Shown here: positions 3,945 to 9,632 of the stretch, piece by piece | Numbering within the stretch: the first letter of the stretch is position 1 | Layout: each line of letters starts with the position of its first letter | Source of the DNA: an uncultured Mycoplasmatota bacterium | Lineage (GTDB): Bacteria > Bacillota_I > Bacilli_A > RF39 > UBA660 | Assembly (NCBI GenBank): GCA_900546055.1 | Contig: URBG01000041.1 | Coordinates: forward strand, 1-9,632 | Reading direction: 5' to 3' | DNA length: 9,632 nt | Program-made: the position numbers and the translations under genes | The notes under the pieces: generated by a model | What the model was told of the DNA's origin: nothing | Seen by the model: only the letters and a program-made list of their open reading frames with translations | Databases searched by the model: none

Positions 3945-6347
3945 ATGTATAATTTAGGCGAACAATTTAAAATTGATTACAATAGGGTAAAGGCTAATGG
4001 ACGTAATGTTATTCAAGGTGATTATTATCGTTTTACTGTTTTATCGCCAAGACTAATTAGATTAGAGTATAATCCAAATGGGATGTTTTTAGATAATCCA
4101 ACTGAACTGGCTTTGTATCGTGATTTTCCAGCTTGTGAATTTGATTTAAAAGATGATGCCCATTTTTTGGAGTTAAGTACAAAGTATTTTAAGTTAACAT
4201 ATACTAAAAATAAACCTTTTGAAGGAACAAAAGTTAATCCAACTTTAAATTTAAAAGTTGAATTGCTTGGAACTGATAAAGCATGGTATTATGGTCATCC
4301 GGAGGTTCGTAACTACGGAGTTCCGAGTGGAAATGTTCAGGAAGGCGTACTTAAAGGTCATGGATTATTTTCTGCCGACGGCTTTGCAAGTTTGAACGAT
4401 TCTAAGCATTTCATTTTTAATGCTGACGGAACGGTAGCAGCCCGTGAAGATGGAAGTATTGATATTTATCTATTTATGTACAATAAGGATTATGAAGAGG
4501 CTTTAAAGGATTATTATAATTTAACGGGATATCCTGCTTTAATTCCAAGATTTGCTTTAGGAAACTGGTGGAGCCGTAACAATGATTATGATGATATTGA
4601 ACTTAAAGATTTAGTAGATACTTTTGAAAAAAAAGAAATACCGTTATCAGTAGTATTACTTGATAAGGACTGGCACAAACGTAAATATGATGGCAAGAAA
4701 CATTTGAAGACTGGATTTACATTTAACAATGAATACTTTAAAAATCCAAGTGCAATGATTGGCTATTTACATTCTAAGGGAATACGATTAGGTCTTAATG
4801 TTAATCCCTTAGAAGGACTTACTGATGTTGATGTTTATTATGCAGAAGCTTTAAAATTTTTAGAGCCTGATAAAAATGGTGATATTCCATTTAATGCTTT
4901 TGATCCAAAATTCATCGATGTTTATTTAAAATTATTTATCCATCCTTTAGATGCAGTTGGAGTTGATTTTTTCTGGCTTGATGCCTTTGATGAAAGTAAG
5001 ATATCTGAACTTGCTTTACTAAAACATTATCAATTTTATGATATGCAAAGAGATTATAAACGTCGTCCGATGGTTTTAGCTAATGATATGATGTTAGCGC
5101 CACATCGTTATCCAGTTTTATATTCTGGAAAAACGACAGTTAATTGGAGTACACTTAGAAAATTACCATTTTATAATGCTTCGGCATTTAATAATGGGGT
5201 AAGTTTCTGGGCTCATGATATTGGTGGATATTTTAAAGGCGTAGAAGATGGTGAGTTATATACAAGGTTTGTTCAACTCGGAACATTTTCACCAATTTTA
5301 AAATTTGGAGCTGACAAAGGTAAATACTATAAGCGTGAACCTTGGAGATGGGATATCAAAACATATACGATTGTTAAGGATTATTTACAACTTCGTCATA
5401 AATTGGTTCCATATATTTATAGTGAAGCTTATAAGTATCATAAATTTGGAAAGCCTTTAATTAAGCCGATTTATTTTACTAAGCCAGACTTTTATGATGA
5501 TGTTTTATATCGTAATGAATATTATTTTGGTGGTGAGCTTTTTGTTGCCCCAATTGTTTCACAAAAAGACTATGTCATGAATCGTGTGGTTCATAATTTC
5601 TATATACCAGATGGTATGTGGTATGACTTTGTTACAGGTAAGAAATTTCCTGGCGGCCGTAATTATGTAGCTTTCTTTAGGGATGAAGAGTATCCAGTGT
5701 TTGCAAAATCTGGAGCAATTATTCCAATGGGAACTAACGAAAATATTAATGATACAACACCACCAGATAATATGGAAATTCAAATTTTCCCAGGACAAAA
5801 TAATACATATACATTGTTCGAAGATGATGGACAAAGTGATTTATATCGTAAAGACTTTTATTTATTGACAGAAATCGAATATAATTATTTGCCTAGTAAT
5901 TATAGTGTAATAATTAGATCAGTTGAAGGCAAGAGCGGAATTATTCCTGATAAACGTAATTATAAAATTGTTTTTAGAAATACTAAAAGAACTGATGATG
6001 TTACGGTTTATAGCAATCGTGATAAAGTTTCATTTAAGACATATGTTGATGGTCCTGACTTTGTAGTTGAGGTTGAAGGCGTTAAAACTGTAGGTCAACT
6101 TACAATAAATTGTAAAGGACAAGATATTGAAATTGATGCTGTTCATTTAATTAATCGTGATATTGAAGGAATTATCAGTGATTTACAGATTACAACTGAG
6201 ATGAAGGAAAAGATTGATGCGGTATTATTTAGTGATTTAACAATTCAAAAGAAGCGTATTGAAATTAGAAAACTTGGTAGACAAGGATTAGATAAAAAGT
6301 TTATTAAGATGTTTATTAAATTGCTTGAATATATTAGTGAGATATAA
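3945..6347 (+). CDS. GH31 family alpha-glycosidase-like protein
   Basis: An 800-residue glycoside hydrolase family 31 protein without signal peptide, so probably cytoplasmic. Layout: N-terminal beta-sandwich (about 1-195), TIM barrel (about 200-530), C-terminal beta domains (about 530-740), and a helical tail (about 740-800). Family signatures include GNWWSR (206-211), LDKDWH (239-244), VDFFWLDAFDE with Asp346 at the nucleophile position, FWAHDIGG (421-428), REPWRWD, and PVFAKSGAIIPM. Family members release alpha-linked glucose or xylose from oligosaccharides. In relatives the catalytic acid lies in a Ser-Gly-Asp-Thr segment; here it reads YSGKT with Lys396. The SRW segment just before is also changed (LANDMM). 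Activity is therefore uncertain, and the substrate cannot be told. AGGGGCG precedes the ATG; the gene is 13 bases after the pyruvate kinase-like gene and likely in the same operon. Confidence 0.88.
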   Translation: MYNLGEQFKIDYNRVKANGRNVIQGDYYRFTVLSPRLIRLEYNPNGMFLDNPTELALYRDFPACEFDLKDDAHFLELSTKYFKLTYTKNKPFEGTKVNPTLNLKVELLGTDKAWYYGHPEVRNYGVPSGNVQEGVLKGHGLFSADGFASLNDSKHFIFNADGTVAAREDGSIDIYLFMYNKDYEEALKDYYNLTGYPALIPRFALGNWWSRNNDYDDIELKDLVDTFEKKEIPLSVVLLDKDWHKRKYDGKKHLKTGFTFNNEYFKNPSAMIGYLHSKGIRLGLNVNPLEGLTDVDVYYAEALKFLEPDKNGDIPFNAFDPKFIDVYLKLFIHPLDAVGVDFFWLDAFDESKISELALLKHYQFYDMQRDYKRRPMVLANDMMLAPHRYPVLYSGKTTVNWSTLRKLPFYNASAFNNGVSFWAHDIGGYFKGVEDGELYTRFVQLGTFSPILKFGADKGKYYKREPWRWDIKTYTIVKDYLQLRHKLVPYIYSEAYKYHKFGKPLIKPIYFTKPDFYDDVLYRNEYYFGGELFVAPIVSQKDYVMNRVVHNFYIPDGMWYDFVTGKKFPGGRNYVAFFRDEEYPVFAKSGAIIPMGTNENINDTTPPDNMEIQIFPGQNNTYTLFEDDGQSDLYRKDFYLLTEIEYNYLPSNYSVIIRSVEGKSGIIPDKRNYKIVFRNTKRTDDVTVYSNRDKVSFKTYVDGPDFVVEVEGVKTVGQLTINCKGQDIEIDAVHLINRDIEGIISDLQITTEMKEKIDAVLFSDLTIQKKRIEIRKLGRQGLDKKFIKMFIKLLEYISEI

Positions 6348-6445
6348 GATTAGTTTTCTTATATAATGGAACTGATTTTGGAAAAATTGAGAATGCTGGT
6401 GGATGGAAGTACGATAATGATAATTGTACCGAAGCGTTAAAGTAA
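6341..6445 (+). pseudogene. Short coding-like remnant after the GH31 gene
   Basis: In a frame different from GH31, this stretch reads without start codon as residues such as VFLYNGTDFGKIENAGGW and KYDNDNCTEALK before TAA 6443-6445. The composition (Gly, Trp, Asn, Asp) looks like the end of a secreted or carbohydrate-binding protein rather than random AT-rich DNA. It may be what remains of a deleted gene. It could be chance, as it is only 34 codons and begins right after TGA 6338-6340 in its own frame. Confidence 0.25.
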
Positions 6446-6453
6446 AAATATAG

Positions 6454-6480
6454 AATCGAGAATTATCTCGATTTTTTCTT
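6454..6480 (+). terminator. Terminator of the pyruvate kinase-like/GH31 operon
   Basis: AATCGAGA (6454-6461) and TCTCGATT (6466-6473) form a perfect 8-bp stem with an ATTA loop, running into a T-tract (6472-6477, then CTT). It separates the sugar-related operon from the T-box operon. Confidence 0.88.
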
Positions 6481-6497
6481 TAAATGTATTCTTTAGC

Positions 6498-6526
6498 TTG
6501 AATTTATTAAGAAAATATAATATAAT
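6498..6526 (+). promoter_or_regulatory. Sigma-A-type promoter of the T-box/leuS operon
   Basis: TTGAAT (6498-6503) and TATAAT (6521-6526) are separated by exactly 17 bases. A second overlapping TATAAT lies at 6516-6521. Transcription would begin near 6533, at the 5' end of the T-box leader. Confidence 0.8.
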
Positions 6527-6532
6527 GTTATA

Positions 6533-6746
6533 AGAAAAGCGATGAATAAGAGTATTAGTAAATCATTCTTTGGTAGAGAGAAAACGGTTGGTGAAAGTTT
6601 TTAAAGAAGAGTTTATGAACTTACTTAGGAGCTGCATATATGATAAGTATATGACGTTTAGGCGCGTTAAGCATAAGAGATAATAAAGTATTATGAAATA
6701 AGGTGGTACCGCGGTTATTACGCCCTTATAAATAATGCTTTTTTGT
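6533..6746 (+). ncRNA. T-box riboswitch leader (leucine)
   Basis: This leader senses uncharged tRNA-Leu and controls the operon by transcription antitermination. Stem I signatures AGAGAG (6575-6580) and GGTTGGTG (6586-6593) are present. The specifier region GAACTTACTTAGGAG (6617-6631) offers CTT (6620-6622) or TTA (6621-6623), both Leu codons. The T-box AAGGTGGTACCGCG is at 6700-6713. Antiterminator: ATAAGG (6698-6703) pairs with CCTTAT (6724-6729) and GCG (6711-6713) with CGC (6721-6723), leaving the TGGTACC bulge whose TGGT pairs with the tRNA ACCA end. Terminator: GCG/TTATT (6711-6719, one bulged G) pairs with AATAATGC (6731-6738), followed by six T (6739-6744). The two folds share bases and exclude each other. 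The downstream leuS confirms the amino acid. Confidence 0.95.
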
Positions 6747-6761
6747 GTAAAAGGAGGAAAT

Positions 6762-7106
6762 ATGAATTATTTATTGTTATTTGTCATTAGTTTTTTAATC
6801 GTTTATTTAGTATATTACTTAATTGTCGTGGCTAGAAAAAAAGGAGTAGAAGCCTTTAAAACAGGGAAACAGGTTATGTTTTTTAAAAATGCTTATAAGT
6901 TAGATTTAGAGAAATTAGATTATAAGAAATTTGCGAACAGCTTATCACTTGTCAATGCTTTTATTATTGCTTTTACAGTAACGATAATTGAATTAATCGA
7001 TGGATTTGTTTTTAAATTATTAGTTGGTTTTGTTATTTTAATACCACTTATTTTAATTTGTTATTATGTCTTAGGAAAAATTTATAAAAGGAAAGAAGGT
7101 AAATAG
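6762..7106 (+). CDS. Small three-helix membrane protein of unknown function
   Basis: I do not recognise a named family. The 114-residue product has hydrophobic segments at about 2-23, 60-79 and 84-104, so it is probably an integral membrane protein with a basic loop between helix 1 and 2 (RKKGVEAFKTGK) and a basic tail (KIYKRKEGK). The middle segment YKLDLEKLDYKKFANSLSLVNAF precedes helix 2. ATG 6762 is chosen because AAGGAGG lies at 6751-6757; an in-frame ATG at 6735 sits inside the T-box terminator and has no ribosome site. It is the first gene behind the leucine T-box and ends one base before leuS, so it rises with LeuRS when leucyl-tRNA is short. A role in amino acid supply or membrane physiology is only a guess. 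Confidence 0.85.
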   Translation: MNYLLLFVISFLIVYLVYYLIVVARKKGVEAFKTGKQVMFFKNAYKLDLEKLDYKKFANSLSLVNAFIIAFTVTIIELIDGFVFKLLVGFVILIPLILICYYVLGKIYKRKEGK

Positions 7107-7107
7107 T

Positions 7108-9504
7108 ATGTATGATTTTAAATCAGTAGAGAAAAAATGGCGTGAATATTGGAAAGAAAATGATATTTATAAATTTGATAAGGAGAAAGATGAAAAGATA
7201 TATCAACTTGAAATGTTTTCTTATCCATCAGGGGCTAAATTACATATAGGTCACTGGTATAACTATTCGGTACCGGATGCGTGGGCACGTTATAAAAGAA
7301 TGATAGGGCACAATGTTTTCCACCCAATGGGGTTTGATGCGTTTGGACTTCCAGCAGAGAATTATGCGATTAAAACAGGAATTCATCCTAAAGATAGTAC
7401 TGAGAAAAATATTGAAACAATGATTGGCCAAATTAATGCGATCGGTGGGACTTTTGATTGGAACAATGATGTTATTACTTGTCGCCCAGAATATTATAAA
7501 TGGACCCAGTGGATGTTTTTACAACTTTATAAACATGATTTAGCTTATAAAAAAGAAGCGCCTGTTAATTTTTGCCCTTCTTGTAATACGGTTTTAGCTA
7601 ACGAGCAGGTTGTAGCTGGAGAATGTGAAAGATGCGGAACGACAGTTTTACGTAAGAATTTAAGTCAATGGTTCTTTAAAATAACTGACTATGCAGAAGA
7701 GTTATTAAGTGGTTTAGAGACAATTGATTGGCCAGAGAAAACGAAAAATTTGCAACGCAATTGGATTGGTAAAAGTGTTGGGGCGACAGTAACTTTTGAT
7801 GTTAAAGGAATGGATAAAACATTCGATGTTTTTACTACGAGAGTAGATACTTTATATGGTTGTACTTACTGCGTTTTAGCGCCTGAAAATCCACTAGTGG
7901 ATGAAATCGTGAGTGCCGACTGTAAAGAAGCTGTGGATAAATATAAAGCGGAAACTGCTAAGGTAAGCGAAATAGATCGTACTAGTACGGTTAAAGAAAA
8001 AACAGGTGTTTTTACAGGTGCTTATGCGATTAATCCAATCAATGGTAAAAGTGTACCAATTTGGATTAGTGATTATGTTTTAGCTAGTTATGGAACGGGA
8101 TGTGTAATGGCAGTTCCGGCTCATGATGAGAGAGACTTTGAATTTGCGACTAAATTTGGATTGGATATTATTCCAGTAATTGAAAGTGAAGAATTACCTT
8201 ATACTGGTGATGGCAAGTATATTAATTCTGAAGTTTTAGATGGATTAACCGATAGGAATGAAGCTAAAAACAAGGTTGTAGAGTTATTAGAAGAAAAAAA
8301 TAAAGGATCGAGGACAACAACTTATAAATTAAGAGATTGGTTGGTATCACGTCAACGTTATTGGGGAGCACCAATTCCAATAATTTATTGTGATAAATGT
8401 GGAGCATTACCAGTTCCAGAAAAGGATTTACCGGTTGAACTTCCATATGATGTAGAATTTACACCAGATGGTTCAAGTCCGCTTGCGAAATCTGAGGCTT
8501 TTGTTCATTGTACTTGCCCAAAATGTGGTGGAAAGGCTACTAGAGAATGTGATACTTTAGACACATTTGTATGTTCATCATGGTATTATTTGAGGTATCC
8601 GGATGCTTTTAATACGGAAATGCCATTTAGTAAAGAAGTAATTGATAAAATGCTTCCAGTTGATATTTATATTGGTGGGGTAGAACATGCTTGTATGCAT
8701 TTGTTATATGCAAGATTTTTCACGAAAGCTTTAAGAGATATGGGATATTTAAGCTTTGATGAACCATTTAAAAAGTTAGTACATCAAGGTATGATTCTAG
8801 GGCCTGATGGTGAAAAGATGAGTAAGAGTAAAGGTAATACTATTTCACCGGATGATTATATTGAAGAATATGGTAGTGATGTTTTACGTGCTTATTTAAT
8901 GTTTGCTTTTAACTATATTGAAGGTGGTCCTTGGAACGAGGAAGGAGTTAAAGCGATTGATAGATTTTTAGCTCGTGTATATCGCCTTGTGGAAGAGTAT
9001 AATGGTAATAATTCAAGTGAACGTTATCAGGATATTGATTATACTTTAAATAATACAATTAAAAATGTACGCACTGATATTGAAAAATTCCAAATGAATA
9101 CTTCAATTGCACGTATTATGGAATATGTTAATATTTTAACTAAATACAGTAGTACTGGTAGGGAAATACCTAAGTATTATTTAGAGCAATTAACTATTTT
9201 GCTTGCGCCTTTTGTTCCACATATTACTGAAGAAATGTGGAAAATGTTAGGACATGAGCCTAGTGTTCATAATATGCCTTATCCAGAATGTGATGAAAGT
9301 AAATTGGTGGTTTCTTCATATGAGATGGTTATCCAGGTGAATGGTAAAGTAAGAGCTAAGGAAAATATGAATATTAAGGCTACAAAAGATGAAATGCAAG
9401 AAGCAGCTTTATCAAATGAAAACGTTAAGAAATTTACAGCTGATAAGAAGCTTGTGAATGTGGTAGTTATTCCAGGAAAACTTGTTAATATCGTAGTTAA
9501 ATAA
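7108..9504 (+). CDS. leuS: Leucyl-tRNA synthetase
   Basis: The cytoplasmic enzyme that attaches leucine to tRNA-Leu and hydrolyses mischarged products. At 798 residues it is full length for a bacterial LeuRS. Class I signatures are HIGH (46-49, in KLHIGHWYNYSVPDAWAR) and KMSKS (570-574). A zinc ribbon has Cys156, Cys159, Cys173 and Cys176; a second Cys cluster is at 428, 431, 468, 470 and 473. The CP1 editing domain contains TTRVDTLYG (243-251, with Thr248 at the specificity position) and HDERD with Asp340, the conserved editing aspartate. The C-terminal VIQVNGKVRAK block binds the tRNA. It follows the small membrane gene by one base and is controlled by the leucine T-box upstream, closing a feedback loop on its own substrate. 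The start has AGAAGG a few bases upstream. Confidence 0.99.
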   Translation: MYDFKSVEKKWREYWKENDIYKFDKEKDEKIYQLEMFSYPSGAKLHIGHWYNYSVPDAWARYKRMIGHNVFHPMGFDAFGLPAENYAIKTGIHPKDSTEKNIETMIGQINAIGGTFDWNNDVITCRPEYYKWTQWMFLQLYKHDLAYKKEAPVNFCPSCNTVLANEQVVAGECERCGTTVLRKNLSQWFFKITDYAEELLSGLETIDWPEKTKNLQRNWIGKSVGATVTFDVKGMDKTFDVFTTRVDTLYGCTYCVLAPENPLVDEIVSADCKEAVDKYKAETAKVSEIDRTSTVKEKTGVFTGAYAINPINGKSVPIWISDYVLASYGTGCVMAVPAHDERDFEFATKFGLDIIPVIESEELPYTGDGKYINSEVLDGLTDRNEAKNKVVELLEEKNKGSRTTTYKLRDWLVSRQRYWGAPIPIIYCDKCGALPVPEKDLPVELPYDVEFTPDGSSPLAKSEAFVHCTCPKCGGKATRECDTLDTFVCSSWYYLRYPDAFNTEMPFSKEVIDKMLPVDIYIGGVEHACMHLLYARFFTKALRDMGYLSFDEPFKKLVHQGMILGPDGEKMSKSKGNTISPDDYIEEYGSDVLRAYLMFAFNYIEGGPWNEEGVKAIDRFLARVYRLVEEYNGNNSSERYQDIDYTLNNTIKNVRTDIEKFQMNTSIARIMEYVNILTKYSSTGREIPKYYLEQLTILLAPFVPHITEEMWKMLGHEPSVHNMPYPECDESKLVVSSYEMVIQVNGKVRAKENMNIKATKDEMQEAALSNENVKKFTADKKLVNVVVIPGKLVNIVVK

Positions 9505-9508
9505 ATTT

Positions 9509-9533
9509 AGAAGCTTTTAATGGCTTCTTTTTT
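9509..9533 (+). terminator. Terminator after leuS
   Basis: AGAAGCT (9509-9515) pairs with GGCTTCT (9522-9528), with one T-G wobble and a TTTAAT loop, followed by T residues to 9533. It starts five bases after the leuS stop codon. Confidence 0.85.
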
Positions 9534-9534
9534 G

Positions 9535-9571
9535 TTGACATTTTTTTGACATTGTTTAACTATGATACAAT
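9535..9571 (+). promoter_or_regulatory. Possible promoter for a gene beyond the contig
   Basis: Two TTGACA boxes (9535-9540 and 9546-9551) lie upstream of overlapping -10-like sequences TATGAT (9561-9566) and TACAAT (9566-9571). Spacers are 20 bases (first TTGACA to TATGAT) or 14 (second TTGACA to TACAAT), neither ideal. Location after a terminator and base content still suggest a start signal. No coding sequence follows before the end. Confidence 0.4.
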
Positions 9572-9616
9572 GAGAGTTTCGTTAAAACAAACTTTTTTGG
9601 TGAAAATGTTGACCTA

Positions 9617-9632
9617 GGGGGGGGGGGGGGGG
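9617..9632. repeat. Terminal poly-G run (16 G)
   Basis: Sixteen consecutive G close the window in an otherwise AT-rich sequence. This most likely marks an assembly or sequencing artefact at a contig end. A genuine slippage-prone homopolymer near a promoter is the alternative. Confidence 0.6.

Noticed and set aside
5559..5834. Open frame on the minus strand inside the GH31 gene
   Set aside because: It lies wholly within a strongly supported GH31 gene, has no ribosome site or recognisable motifs, and its Cys/Ile/Trp-heavy content is typical of an antisense shadow.
5683..5868. Second plus-strand frame inside GH31
   Set aside because: Out-of-frame shadow of the C-terminal part of GH31, without family features.
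6366..6440. Mini-ORF starting at ATG 6366 (24 codons)
   Set aside because: No ribosome binding site, very short, and overlaps a more protein-like frame; no support.
7240..7431. Minus-strand open frame inside leuS
   Set aside because: Antisense to the conserved HIGH region of LeuRS; codon pattern is explained by leuS.
8264..8446. Minus-strand open frame inside leuS
   Set aside because: Antisense shadow without ribosome site or motifs.
1..9632. CRISPR array, tRNA or rRNA genes, insertion sequences
   Set aside because: I saw no regularly spaced direct repeats, no tRNA cloverleaf, no rRNA-like stretch, and no transposase on either strand.

Overview
This window looks like one contig from an AT-rich, low-GC Gram-positive bacterium (Firmicutes/Bacilli type). 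Evidence: strong GGAGG-type ribosome binding sites, a T-box leucine leader, T-tract hairpin terminators and Lys/Asn/Ile-rich proteins. Four genes here fit the standard code with TGA as stop: the TGA ending the MutS-like gene forms an ATGA overlap with the next start. The contig starts inside one repeat copy and ends in a run of G, which suggests both ends are assembly breaks. All genes are on the + strand.

Region 1 (1-2480) is a diversity-generating retroelement (DGR). The first 71 bases are the C-terminal tail of the target surface-type protein; its first 7 bases match the 3' end of the template repeat (TR). A structured non-coding stretch (about 72-558) follows. It holds several hairpins, the adenine-rich TR (about 242-360, with 14 Asn AAY codons in the reading frame of the target and a 17-nt GC-rich block near its 3' end), more hairpins, and a factor-independent terminator at 513-547. 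Directly after the terminator come three overlapping genes: a stand-alone MutS domain I-like protein that keeps the Phe-X-Glu mismatch-reading motif, an Avd-like four-helix protein, and a DGR-class reverse transcriptase (LPIGNLTSQ and YMDD motifs). Known DGR biology predicts that the TR RNA is reverse transcribed with errors at adenines and the cDNA replaces the variable repeat (VR) of the target gene. The MutS-like protein is the least understood part.

Region 2 (2480-6480) is a likely two-gene operon with its own extended -10 promoter: a pyruvate kinase family protein with substitutions at several active-site positions, then a cytoplasmic GH31 alpha-glycosidase family protein with Lys where the catalytic acid Asp is expected. 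A terminator at 6454-6480 closes the unit; a short coding-like remnant lies between.

Region 3 (6490-9533) is a T-box-controlled operon: consensus promoter, T-box leader with Leu specifier codons, mutually exclusive antiterminator and terminator, a small three-helix membrane protein of unknown function, and leucyl-tRNA synthetase (leuS). A terminator follows, then a possible promoter for a gene beyond the contig, then 16 G residues.

The most interesting part is the DGR, especially the MutS-like accessory protein and the structured RNA around the TR.
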